From: Comamonas sp. Y33R10-2
GTDB taxonomy: Bacteria > Pseudomonadota > Gammaproteobacteria > Burkholderiales > Burkholderiaceae_C
Length of the DNA: 64,000 bases
Direction of reading: 5' to 3'
Assembly (NCBI RefSeq): GCF_019355935.1
Contig: NZ_CP079925.1
Span: 62,001-126,000, forward strand
The notes under the pieces were generated by a model. The model did not search any database. It was not told the DNA's origin and saw only the letters and a list, made by a program, of their open reading frames with translations. Below are positions 9,214 through 17,451 of this stretch, piece by piece. How positions within the stretch are numbered: the first letter of the stretch is position 1; each line of letters opens with the position of its first letter. A program made the translations under genes and the position numbers.

Positions 9214-10500
9214 TTATTGGAAGCCCAGCATATGTGGCAGCCATGTCGATATCGCAGGGATAAAAGTCAGCATGCACAGCACCACAAAGTGCGCCAGCAG
9301 GAACAGCGGCATCTCACGCGTAAGGTCGGTGATGGACACACGTGTTGCCACCGAAGTCACAAACAGCAGGCCACCCACGGGCGGTGTAATCATTCCTAGC
9401 GTTAGGTTGACGATCACCACCATGGCGAAGTGCGTGGGATCGATGCCGAGGCTGAAAGCGATGGGCGCCAGAATGGGCACCAGAATCATCACGCCTGGCA
9501 GGGGCTCCATGAAGATGCCGAAGACCAGCAGCAAAATGTTCACTGCGATCAGGAACATCACGGGGGACAGCTCCCAGCTCACGATCAGCTCGGACAGGTA
9601 TTGCGGAATGCCTTCCACCGTCAGCACCCAGGCAAAGGCGGCGGAAGTTGCCATCACCAGCAGCACGGAGGCCGTAAGCATGGCCGAGCGAGCCAAGATG
9701 CCGGGCAGGGCCGACCATTGCAGCGTGCGGTATACCCACTTGCCGCAGACCAGTGCATAGAAAACGGCTACCACAGAGGCTTCTGTGGGCGTGAAGATGC
9801 CAAAGCGAATGCCAACGACGATGAGCACAATCAGCATCAGCGCAGGGATGGCCTTGAAGCTGGTAATCCACATTTCACGCGCTGATGGACGTGGTTCAGT
9901 GCTGCGGTAGTCGCGCTTTTTACACACCCACCAGTTGACCGCCGCCATGGCCAGCGCAATCAAAATACCGGGAATAAAGCCCGCCATAAACAGGCCGCCC
10001 ACGGACACATTTTCATCTTGCAGCGCATAGATGATCATGCTGACTGATGGCGGAATGATGGGGCCGACGATGGCGGTGCTGGCTGTGAGCGCAGCAGCAT
10101 AGGGACGGCTGTAGCCAGCCTTGTCCATCATCTTGACCATCATCGAGCCGGGGCCGGCGGCATCAGCCAAGGCCGAGCCAGAGATACCCGAGAACAGGGT
10201 CAGCGACATGACATTGGCATAGCCCAGCCCGCCGCGCAGGTGGCCGACAAACTGAGCCGCAAAGCGCAGCAGCACGGCGGTGAGTGCACCGCCTGACATC
10301 AGCTCAGCCGCCAGAATAAAAAAGGGCACAGCCATCAGCGGAAAGCTGTCGATGCCCGTGAACATTTCTTTGAAGACGATGAGCTGTGGATAACGTCCAC
10401 TGACAAAAACTGCCAGTGCCGCAGAGATGGCCAACGCAAAAGCCACCGGAAAGCCCAGCACCAGCAGGACGATGATGGCGACAAATAAAGTGATACCCAT
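9214..10500 (-). CDS. dctM: TRAP transporter large permease (DctM subunit)
   Basis: Large membrane subunit of a tripartite ATP-independent periplasmic transporter, which imports organic acids with sodium. The 428 residues are almost entirely hydrophobic with about 12 predicted helices, the usual size for this family. Typical stretches are the N-terminal VLLVLGFPVAFALAISAALA and the conserved GPGSMMVKMMDKAGYSRPYA loop (about 115-140). It is the last gene of the dctP-dctQ-dctM operon, but 161 bp separate it from dctQ, whereas these two genes usually touch or overlap. The gap is filled by a three-hairpin repeat. Substrate unknown, most likely a carboxylate. Confidence 0.93.
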   Translation of the reverse strand: MGITLFVAIIVLLVLGFPVAFALAISAALAVFVSGRYPQLIVFKEMFTGIDSFPLMAVPFFILAAELMSGGALTAVLLRFAAQFVGHLRGGLGYANVMSLTLFSGISGSALADAAGPGSMMVKMMDKAGYSRPYAAALTASTAIVGPIIPPSVSMIIYALQDENVSVGGLFMAGFIPGILIALAMAAVNWWVCKKRDYRSTEPRPSAREMWITSFKAIPALMLIVLIVVGIRFGIFTPTEASVVAVFYALVCGKWVYRTLQWSALPGILARSAMLTASVLLVMATSAAFAWVLTVEGIPQYLSELIVSWELSPVMFLIAVNILLLVFGIFMEPLPGVMILVPILAPIAFSLGIDPTHFAMVVIVNLTLGMITPPVGGLLFVTSVATRVSITDLTREMPLFLLAHFVVLCMLTFIPAISTWLPHMLGFQ

Positions 10501-10547
10501 GATTTTTTCAGTCGATCAGTAGCTCATGGCGTGTTGCATGAAACTGG

Positions 10548-10653
10548 CGTGTCCTAAGCGAGGACACCAAGTAAGGGCAGCCCCGCACCGAAGGTGTCGT
10601 CCCCATCCTGCGCAGCGAGAGAGGGGGGAAGCAGCGTAGCTGCTCAGGGGGTG
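10548..10653 (-). repeat. Three-hairpin post-stop repeat, copy A (dctQ)
   Basis: Begins 8 nt behind the dctQ stop. Minus-strand reading: ACACCCCCTGAG, stem AGCAGC-tac-GCTGCT, then CCCCCCTCTCTCGC...GGATGGGGACG, then ACACCTTCGGTGCGGGGC and a GTGTCC...GGACAC end. It is homologous to the copies at 17358, 20944 and 38503 and has the same orientation relative to its upstream gene. Confidence 0.85.
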
Positions 10654-10661
10654 TTTCATAT

Positions 10662-11177
10662 TCATATGGATGCGGCTGCGTCGGCATCCATTTCGTCGGA
10701 CTCCGCAAAATCGCCTGTACGGATGTAGTTACGTGCAATGAACAGCAGGTGAATCAGCATCAGCACAAAGCCCACGGGCATGGCTGCGTAGATATAAGAA
10801 ATGGGGATATCCGTGGCAGCCGTGGTCTGAAAGCGCGTGGCATACACGTACTGTGAAGACGCGACGGTCATCACTGCAAAAAACACTGCAAGGCAGACCA
10901 CAACAATACCGCGAAGGTACTGGGCGTTGCGGGTGCTGACGCTGCGGTGCAGGTTATCAATCGCCACATGACCACCAAAGCGCATCACGAGACCCGCACC
11001 TAGGAAGGTGACCCAGATCATCATGTGACGGGCGACTTCTTCGGCCCAGACAATGGAGTCCCCCGTGGTGTAGCGCAACACGACATTGGCAAAAACAATG
11101 CAGGCCATGGCCAGCAGCAGCACGATGAGCAGCCAGCGGTTGCAGGCGACAAGAGTGCGTTCAATACGATCAAGCAT
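10662..11177 (-). CDS. dctQ: TRAP transporter small permease (DctQ subunit)
   Basis: Small membrane subunit that couples the binding protein to DctM. 171 residues with four hydrophobic helices (about 15-38, 50-72, 89-112 and 130-152), including the conserved WAEEVARHMMIW stretch (about 45-56). The frame is open to 11270, but family members begin close to MLDRIERTLVACNRW, so I use the ATG at 11177. No purine-rich ribosome site precedes it, nor any other in-frame start. It lies between dctP and dctM on the same strand. Confidence 0.85.
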   Translation of the reverse strand: MLDRIERTLVACNRWLLIVLLLAMACIVFANVVLRYTTGDSIVWAEEVARHMMIWVTFLGAGLVMRFGGHVAIDNLHRSVSTRNAQYLRGIVVVCLAVFFAVMTVASSQYVYATRFQTTAATDIPISYIYAAMPVGFVLMLIHLLFIARNYIRTGDFAESDEMDADAAASI

Positions 11178-11324
11178 AGGAGGTGGGGCTGTAACAAAGC
11201 AAAGTAAGTGCCTTGCTGCGGTGCAGAAAAAATTCGAGGTCATCATGCCGCAGTAGGCATGATTGTCCATTCGTGGTGCCCGTAGTCGTCAGCGTCCTTA
11301 GCAGTTGCTTCGAGTTTGCTTCAG

Positions 11325-11357
11325 ACAATAAAGCCGGTGACGCAAGCCACCGGCTTT
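11325..11357 (-). terminator. Hairpin behind dctP, possible partial terminator
   Basis: AAGCCGGTG (11331-11339) pairs with CACCGGCTT (11348-11356). On the minus strand it is followed by a weak T run (TTTATT). It stands between dctP and dctQ and may give the binding protein a higher transcript level than the permeases, as is common in TRAP operons. Confidence 0.6.
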
Positions 11358-11393
11358 CAAAGCGTAAACGCGCTCTAAGGACTTAGACGTTAA

Positions 11394-12380
11394 TTACTTC
11401 ACGCTGGTGATGGAGTCCAAGGTCTTCTGGCCAAACTTCTTGGCGTATTCCTTGTATGCGGGCTCCAGCGCAGTGCGGAAGGCGGCTTGGTCCACCTTTT
11501 CAACAACCTTCATGCCGTTGGCCTTGGCTTCTTCGACGCCCTTCTTTTCCACAGCGTCCACAAAGCCGCGCGAGGCGATAGCACCCTTCTTCGCGCCTTC
11601 AGTGAAGGCTGCTTTTTGCGCTGCGTTGAGCGAGCCCCAGAACGAAGGCGAGACGATCAAGGCCATAGGAGCGTAAACGTGAGCAGTCAGTGTCAGGTGC
11701 TTTTGCACTTGCCACAGCTTGGCGGAGCTCAACACAGAGATAGGATTCTCTTGACCATCAATCGTGCCTTGCTGCAAAGCGCCGATCACTTCGGGCCAAG
11801 ACATAGGGGTGGGTGATGCACCTAGCGTGCGGAAGGCCGTGATGTGAACGGGGTTCTCAGTCACACGGATCTTCAGACCCTTGAGATCAGCCACGCCGTT
11901 GACGGCATGCTTGTTGTTGCTCAGGTGGCGAAAGCCTTGCTCTCCCCAAGACAGCGCAACCAGACCGCGCTTTTGAAACTTGGCCAGCAGCTCTTGACCA
12001 AAAGCACCATCCATCACTGCGCGGGCATGTTGTGTGTCACGGAACAGGAAGGGAATATCGATGACGCCCACGTCAGGCACAAAGTTGCTCAGTGCGCCGG
12101 TGGAGACGATGGCCGCTTCCACGGTGCCCAGTTGCAGACCTTCAATCAGCTCGCGCTCGCCACCCAGTGCAGAGGCAGGAAATTGCTTAAATTTGTAGGC
12201 ACCGTTGGTGCCTTTTTCTACGCCTTCAGCCCATGCGTTTGCGGCTGCACCGTAGTGAGAGTTGATGGCCAGCGCATAGCCAATCTTGACTTCTTTGCCT
12301 TGGGCAAACGCGGTGCCTGCGGTCAGTGCGGCGGTGCTGGCAATGGCAGTGGCAACAAAAGTACGGCGAATCATGCGCAT
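11394..12380 (-). CDS. dctP: TRAP transporter solute-binding protein (DctP family)
   Basis: Periplasmic substrate-binding protein of the TRAP transporter encoded downstream. 328 residues with an export signal (MRMIRRTFVATAIASTAAL then TAGTAFA, cleavage likely after AFA). Family marks include GGERELIEGLQLGTVEAAI (about 73-91), DIPFLFRD, LKGLKIRV with the arginine that usually binds the substrate carboxylate (about 177-184), and a region around GQENPISV that contacts the ligand. An AGAGAGAC ribosome site precedes the ATG. First gene of the operon. Ligand class not deducible. Confidence 0.93.
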   Translation of the reverse strand: MRMIRRTFVATAIASTAALTAGTAFAQGKEVKIGYALAINSHYGAAANAWAEGVEKGTNGAYKFKQFPASALGGERELIEGLQLGTVEAAIVSTGALSNFVPDVGVIDIPFLFRDTQHARAVMDGAFGQELLAKFQKRGLVALSWGEQGFRHLSNNKHAVNGVADLKGLKIRVTENPVHITAFRTLGASPTPMSWPEVIGALQQGTIDGQENPISVLSSAKLWQVQKHLTLTAHVYAPMALIVSPSFWGSLNAAQKAAFTEGAKKGAIASRGFVDAVEKKGVEEAKANGMKVVEKVDQAAFRTALEPAYKEYAKKFGQKTLDSITSVK

Positions 12381-12516
12381 GGTTTGGGTCTCTCTGAAAT
12401 GTTTTGAAATGAATCAAAAATTGTAGTGAGTGCCAACCTGTGGTTTGCACCTAAAAGGTGCTCGTCTTGCACGCACTATCTCATCGCGCTTGGAGATGGG
12501 TGGTGTTGAAAGCATG

Positions 12517-12547
12517 TAAAAAAGCCCACAGGGAAGGTCTGCGGGCT
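12517..12547 (-). terminator. Terminator of the autotransporter gene
   Basis: Minus-strand AGCCCGCAG pairs with CTGTGGGCT and is followed by six T, 20 nt behind the stop. Confidence 0.85.
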
Positions 12548-12566
12548 TGTAGGTTGGATAGGCTGC

Positions 12567-15500
12567 TCACCAGCTCCAGCGCATCCCCGCCTTTGCAGCC
12601 CAAGCATCGCCCTTGTTGCCGCCAACACCTGCGGAATAAGACAGCGAGCCATAAACGGCCAGTTGCTTGTTGACCTGCTGATCAATACCACCGGTCAGGC
12701 CCACGGCCGTGCCTTTGAGCGAATTCTTAAAGACGGGCTCTGGGCCACCCTGCGCTGCGATGTAGCGAGCTTGGGTTTCGCCCTTGAACTCATGCATCAA
12801 ATCAGCACGCACCCATATTTTGGAGTCTTGCTTGGTTTGATAAGTGGCTTGCACGCCAAGGCGGCCCCACAGAGAGTTGGCGTTGCCAAAGTCATAGCTT
12901 CCGATGCGTTGGCCGTTTTCAACCACATTGGCGCTATTGAGCGAGACATGTTGCCAGCGCAGTTGGGCTTGAGGTGTCAGCGTCCAATCGGAGTTCAGTG
13001 CAAAAGGCACGCCGCCTTCAATCGATGCGCCAAAGCCTTTGCCGCCGCTCTTGGTGCTGTTAGCACCCAGTGCACTGGTTTTGATGTCGTAATCGGTGTA
13101 TTGCAGCACGGCATCCAGATACTGGCCTTGTTCGGCAATGCGGCTCCAGTACAGACCCAGTGTTGTGCCTTGTACACGTGATTTTCCAGCATCGCCCGAT
13201 TGTTGAGTTCTGTAGTTTGTGAAGCTGATATCACCGCTGGTCTGACCCAAAGCCACAAAGGCACCTGCGGCTTGACGCGCATTGCCAGATTGGTTGCGGT
13301 AAAAATCCATGCCCAGCTGCGCAACGTAGGTGCTGTAGTCGATGCCGGGAGCCATGCTTTGATCGCCAGTACCTGTGCCATAGCGCTTGCCGCCATCGCG
13401 GCTGCCGCCTTGGGCGATCATGCGTACCCAGCCTGGCGAGGCTTGGTCTTGCTGCTTTTGCATGCCGTAGCCATACACACGGCCGCCCATGCGCTCTTGC
13501 CAGCTATCGAGCGTGGCAGCGCCATGCAGCAGTGCCAAGGTGGGCGTAGCTGCCATGACGGCGGTCTGAGGGCTGTAATTTTGCTGAGGAGCTGGGGCAG
13601 GGCTGGGTGACGGGGAAGGCGACGGTGACGAGGAAGGAGAAGGCGATGGTGATGGGGCAGGAGGTTGCGGCGCGGCAGCACTGCTCAGATACCAGCTCTC
13701 ATCGGTATTGCGCGCCAGACTGTAGTTGTAGGCACCTGCGGAGACGGTGCCTCCATTGAGTGCAAAAGCTCCTGCATCCGTTGTGGCGCCGTTGATGGCG
13801 TTGATGACTTGAATGCCATTGCCAGTGGTCTGTGCGCCCAAGCCACCTTTGTTGGTGACGCTGACCGAAGTGTTGCCACTGGCCTTGCCACCATCAATGA
13901 TCAGCTTGTCGGTGGGGGAGCTGCTGTCACCCAACTGGGTGTTGATCAACAACTTTCCGTTGTTGCCCACGTAGTTGCCTTGCACGGTCAAAGTGTTCAG
14001 AGCACCTGCCGCGCTGTTGCGCAGGTCTAGCGTGCCGGCATTGTTCACACTACCGGCAATGGTGCGGGCAGTGGATGCTGCACCTGCAATGGCTACAGAC
14101 GAGGTCGAATCGATATTCAACTGACCTGTAAGGCCACCTAAATTCAGATCACCGGTCAAACGCGCCGCACTGGCATTTTGCAGATTTAGGGTCTGCCAGT
14201 TCAACACATTCACGCCTTGCGCGGGTGTATCGGCCGCGGCGCTATAAATATTGAGGCTTTGGCCTTGCAAGGTCAGGTTGTTGGTGCCAGCCCCGCCATC
14301 AAGGCGGGGTGTTTGGCTCAGGTCGTAGCCTGAGGCGATCAAGGCCGTGTCGTTACCATCACCCATGTTCAGCGTGCCGATCAGGCGGCCTGCGGTGCCA
14401 GTAAAGCTGTCGTCACCAGCCATGGTGAGAACATCGCCCTGAAAGTTGCCACCAGTCTGGGTAATGCTGTCTGCGCCGCTGCCGCCCAGATAGGCTGCGC
14501 TTGTGCTGGGTGTATGAGGGGGCTGCGTGCCGACGGAGCCGCCCTTCATGGCAAAGCTATTGCTGCCTTGGGTGGCAGACAGGTCAATGACGGCATTGTT
14601 GTCAGCCACTGTTTTCTGAATCTGGCCGCTGTTGCTTAGGCTGATCTGCGTAGTGGCTTCACCAGAAGCTGCCGCAATGGCCGACCGAGCGCCAGAAATC
14701 GTGCCGGTGTTATCGATGCTGATGGTGCGAGCCGTACCTGCGGTGGCAGATGCATCTGCCATTTGCAGCGCACCCAGCGTGGTGCTGGAAGAAGTCAGCG
14801 TTCCGCTGTTGACGATGGCGGTATTGCCCGCGCCCGAGGTTGATAGGTTTACGGCTGCCGCTGTGGTGGAGATAGTGGCAGCGTTGTTCAGGGTCAACTG
14901 ACCAGCACCTGTGTGGCTGAGGGCAATGCCTGTGCTGTTAGCTTGCTGAAGATTAAAGGTTGCGCCTGAGTCAATCTGAATGCTGGCATTGGCGGTGGAT
15001 GCTGCTGTTGATGCCAGCCCGACTGCTGTGTTGCTGGCGCCCAGTGCATTGAATGTGGTTTTATCTCCCACACGAAGCTGGAATGTCCCCGTTTGTGCTG
15101 CTGGCGCAGATGTTGTGCCCAAAGCGATCACGCCACTTTCGTTGGCGTTTGATCCTTGGAGAGAGGTGAATAATGCGTTGGTGCCACTTCCATACGTGCT
15201 GATAGTCGCGGCGTTATGAACTTGAATCAGGCCCGAACCACCGTTAGCGGTATGCCGCCAGTTGTAAGGCGTGTCTTGTAAGGTGGTGGCCTTCAGCTCA
15301 TTAATGTCGGCCTTGGTGTAGCTGTCCGAGGTTATTGCGTTGGTATTGGCGCCCAGCTTGGCGTTGTAGCTGCTTGCGCCGGGTTGAACCTGCTGTTGAA
15401 CAGCTGCTGTACTGCCCCAAGGGTACTGACCGGCAGTGCTGGAAAGCAGCCCGCCAACGGTTAAGTTGTTGGCGCCTCCAATACGCAGGGCTTCGCCAAA

Positions 15501-16118
15501 AGGTTTGTCACTGAAGAACCCCACATCAAGATTGCCGGCTACATGGAGATTGCCGTTGGCCAGCTCAAGTGCTGCTGCGCCTTGGCTTTGATTGGTGTAG
15601 TCCCACCGATGAGCAGACATGTTGCTACTGACATTCATGGTGCCCCCGGCAGCGATGTAGACCGCTCTTGTGTAGCCCCGTCCAGAACTGCTGATATCAA
15701 TATTCTGGGCGTTGATGGTGCTTTTATTTGCGTTGGTATTGGGATTGGGGGAAGCGTTGCCATTGATGCTGAGCCCGTGAATACTCCCGCCGTTGTAGGC
15801 ATCGATCGTGACATTTGGCTGAGTAAAAGTCAGCACGCCACCGGAGTAAACATAGACCGTGTTTGCGCTGGAATACTTGGGGGATGCAGCAGTGCAGTTG
15901 GAGCTATCAGTGGCTCCTACCGCCCAGTTGGGTGTGAATGAGTTGTCGACACAGCCAGCATGGGCTTGGGCTCCGGCGGTCAATACAACGACGAGTAGAA
16001 GTGCGGATGTAACAATGAGACGAACGCTGCAGCTCTTGCCGCGTGCACGTGAAATTTCTGACGTTGCTACCCAAGCACCCAGTGCTGGATTCCAAATAGA
16101 CCGATAGGATTTATTCAT
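12567..16118 (-). CDS. Autotransporter (type Va) with extended signal peptide
   Basis: Self-secreting outer-membrane protein of 1183 residues. The N-terminus MNKSYRSIWNPALGAWVATS is an ESPR-type extended signal, followed by a hydrophobic core near 31-52 ending in AQAHA. The passenger (about 55-810) is Gly/Ala/Ser/Thr/Asn-rich with repeated short strands such as SGTLTSSS and NAATISTT, as in a right-handed beta-helix. A Pro-Ser repeat hinge (about 814-842) precedes the barrel domain (about 880-1183), which ends in AGMRWSW with the terminal aromatic residue needed for insertion. I see no protease triad, so it is likely an adhesin or surface protein. It has its own terminator and a 389-bp upstream region with a palindrome. 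Confidence 0.93.
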   Translation of the reverse strand: MNKSYRSIWNPALGAWVATSEISRARGKSCSVRLIVTSALLLVVVLTAGAQAHAGCVDNSFTPNWAVGATDSSNCTAASPKYSSANTVYVYSGGVLTFTQPNVTIDAYNGGSIHGLSINGNASPNPNTNANKSTINAQNIDISSSGRGYTRAVYIAAGGTMNVSSNMSAHRWDYTNQSQGAAALELANGNLHVAGNLDVGFFSDKPFGEALRIGGANNLTVGGLLSSTAGQYPWGSTAAVQQQVQPGASSYNAKLGANTNAITSDSYTKADINELKATTLQDTPYNWRHTANGGSGLIQVHNAATISTYGSGTNALFTSLQGSNANESGVIALGTTSAPAAQTGTFQLRVGDKTTFNALGASNTAVGLASTAASTANASIQIDSGATFNLQQANSTGIALSHTGAGQLTLNNAATISTTAAAVNLSTSGAGNTAIVNSGTLTSSSTTLGALQMADASATAGTARTISIDNTGTISGARSAIAAASGEATTQISLSNSGQIQKTVADNNAVIDLSATQGSNSFAMKGGSVGTQPPHTPSTSAAYLGGSGADSITQTGGNFQGDVLTMAGDDSFTGTAGRLIGTLNMGDGNDTALIASGYDLSQTPRLDGGAGTNNLTLQGQSLNIYSAAADTPAQGVNVLNWQTLNLQNASAARLTGDLNLGGLTGQLNIDSTSSVAIAGAASTARTIAGSVNNAGTLDLRNSAAGALNTLTVQGNYVGNNGKLLINTQLGDSSSPTDKLIIDGGKASGNTSVSVTNKGGLGAQTTGNGIQVINAINGATTDAGAFALNGGTVSAGAYNYSLARNTDESWYLSSAAAPQPPAPSPSPSPSSSPSPSPSPSPAPAPQQNYSPQTAVMAATPTLALLHGAATLDSWQERMGGRVYGYGMQKQQDQASPGWVRMIAQGGSRDGGKRYGTGTGDQSMAPGIDYSTYVAQLGMDFYRNQSGNARQAAGAFVALGQTSGDISFTNYRTQQSGDAGKSRVQGTTLGLYWSRIAEQGQYLDAVLQYTDYDIKTSALGANSTKSGGKGFGASIEGGVPFALNSDWTLTPQAQLRWQHVSLNSANVVENGQRIGSYDFGNANSLWGRLGVQATYQTKQDSKIWVRADLMHEFKGETQARYIAAQGGPEPVFKNSLKGTAVGLTGGIDQQVNKQLAVYGSLSYSAGVGGNKGDAWAAKAGMRWSW

Positions 16119-16266
16119 TAACTCACCAAACTCAGTAGATTGGGTGAATTAGATGTTTTCTATGAAAAAGTTTATTTAGGTTAGAAGTTGTTATTAGGGA
16201 GAGTGTTTTGCTTTCTGATTTGTAAGTGCCAGCCTACTTTCCAGGCTTACTCAGTGTTTGAGACAC

Positions 16267-16285
16267 ATGTCAAAATTCTTGACAT
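16267..16285. promoter_or_regulatory. Palindrome ATGTCAA-N5-TTGACAT, candidate operator
   Basis: Perfect 7-bp inverted repeat with a 5-bp spacer, about 150 bp upstream of the autotransporter start. TTGACA is also a consensus -35 on both strands, so it could be an operator or an overlapping promoter element. No regulator gene is next to it. Confidence 0.45.
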
Positions 16286-16386
16286 TTCAGAGGGCGCGGA
16301 CGAATTCACGCTGTAGTTGTTTCGCGCATTGAAGGGGTTGATCTGGGCTGTAGGTTCAGAAAGCGAATAAGTACCCTAACTACAGA

Positions 16387-16421
16387 AACGCAAAAGGCCT
16401 GCGAGCATGTCACAGGCCTTT
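16387..16421 (-). terminator. Terminator downstream of the HAD gene
   Basis: AAAGGCCTG (16393-16401) pairs with CAGGCCTTT (16413-16421). On the minus strand the stem is followed by TTTTGCGTTT. It lies about 85 bp behind the HAD stop. Confidence 0.65.
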
Positions 16422-16507
16422 AAAAAGATGAGCGTTTAGCGCTGGTGTTGATTGAATTTCAGTGTGATATCAATTCATTCAGCAATAGAAACAGGAACAA
16501 GTAGCTA

Positions 16508-17308
16508 TTAATTTTGAGTGCCTAGCAACTGATCGACCAGTTGGACAAAGCCATCACCACGTTCAGCAGGAGTTACGTAGCGGGGCAGGTGCTTAAGTTG
16601 GGGGACAAAGCGCTCGATGTTTGCCACGCCGACGCTGTGAGGCATGTGCTGGAACATCAGCTGGTCATTGGTGGAGTCACCGATGTAGACCCACTGATTC
16701 AGTGTGGCGTCCAGATCGATATCGAAGAGTTCACGCACAATCCAGCGCGCGCCTTCGAGCTTGTTGTGCTCACCAAACCAGCCATTGATGTGGATGGAAC
16801 TGACGGTGGCGTTCATGTCTGCGTCACGCATGATTTGCACGCACGCATCGATTTGCGCCTGCGGCAGGTGGGTGAACTCGCTGTGGTCCACTGCGATATC
16901 GCACTCGCGGCCTGCAGAGTCTGTAGCGCGTGTGGCGCCGGGCACGGTAGCTTCGATTTGCTCGAGCACTTGCTGCATCTTGGAAAAGTTGCTGGCGCGC
17001 TCTTGGGCGTCTTGTTGATAGAGCTTGTCCAAGCTGCCTTCGGCGTTACGGCGCAGGGCCACAGCACCGTTTTCAGCCACGATGGCATCTACGGGCCAGG
17101 CCGATGCAAAAGGCACGCTCCAACCCACGGGGCGGCCGGTGATAGGCACCACTTTCAAGCCCGCCTCCTTGAGGCGGGCAATAGCGGCCACCACGTGGTC
17201 TGGCACCACGCCATCGGTGGTCAAGGTGTCGTCGATATCGGTCAACACGCCCAGCAGCTTGGCGGGTGTTTGCAGTTCAGACAGGGGGCGCAGAAATTCT
17301 AGGCTCAC
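16508..17308 (-). CDS. HAD-IIB family hydrolase (Cof-like phosphatase)
   Basis: Cytoplasmic haloacid-dehalogenase-type phosphatase of 266 residues. Motif I is LTDIDDTLTTDG (about 22-33) with the nucleophilic and acid/base Asp; motif II is PITGRP (about 55-60); motif IV is VYIGDSTNDQLMF (about 207-219). A C2-type cap lies in between (about 90-190). Related proteins act on sugar phosphates, for example sucrose-phosphate or mannosyl-3-phosphoglycerate phosphatases, but the substrate cannot be read from sequence. It lies upstream of the autotransporter on the same strand, with its own terminator. Confidence 0.88.
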   Translation of the reverse strand: MSLEFLRPLSELQTPAKLLGVLTDIDDTLTTDGVVPDHVVAAIARLKEAGLKVVPITGRPVGWSVPFASAWPVDAIVAENGAVALRRNAEGSLDKLYQQDAQERASNFSKMQQVLEQIEATVPGATRATDSAGRECDIAVDHSEFTHLPQAQIDACVQIMRDADMNATVSSIHINGWFGEHNKLEGARWIVRELFDIDLDATLNQWVYIGDSTNDQLMFQHMPHSVGVANIERFVPQLKHLPRYVTPAERGDGFVQLVDQLLGTQN

Positions 17309-17357
17309 AAAAAACTCTCAATGCATTGCAGGTGACGCTGGAAACTGGCACTACCCA

Positions 17358-17451
17358 TCGGCGAGACGCCGAGCAAGGGCCGCCCCGCTGCGAGGGCGTC
17401 GTCCCCCTCCGCGAAGCAGAGAGGGGGAAGGCGCAAAGCGCCTTAGGGGGA
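17358..17451 (-). repeat. Three-hairpin post-stop repeat, copy B (prfC)
   Basis: Starts directly at the prfC stop. Minus-strand reading: CCCCCTAAGG, stem AGGCGC-ttt-GCGCCT, hairpin CCCCCTCTCTGC-ttc-GCGGAGGGGG, then ACGCCCTCGCAGCGGGGC. Same family as the copies at 10548, 20944 and 38503. Confidence 0.88.

Larger units (their letters stand above)
16119..16507. other. Intergenic region upstream of the autotransporter
   Basis: No gene seen. It holds the terminator of the HAD gene (16387-16421) and a palindrome (16267-16285). The A/T-rich 60-90 bp next to the autotransporter start probably carry its promoter, but no good -35/-10 pair can be assigned. Confidence 0.5.

Noticed and set aside
12663..15941. 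Several open frames opposite the autotransporter
   Set aside because: Shadows of the repetitive Gly/Ala/Thr-rich passenger sequence.
16440..16510. Possible further AGCTGCTAG-type copy at the 3' end of the HAD gene
   Set aside because: Only AATAGCTACTTG and a distant AGCGCTAA resemble the arms; too weak to count.
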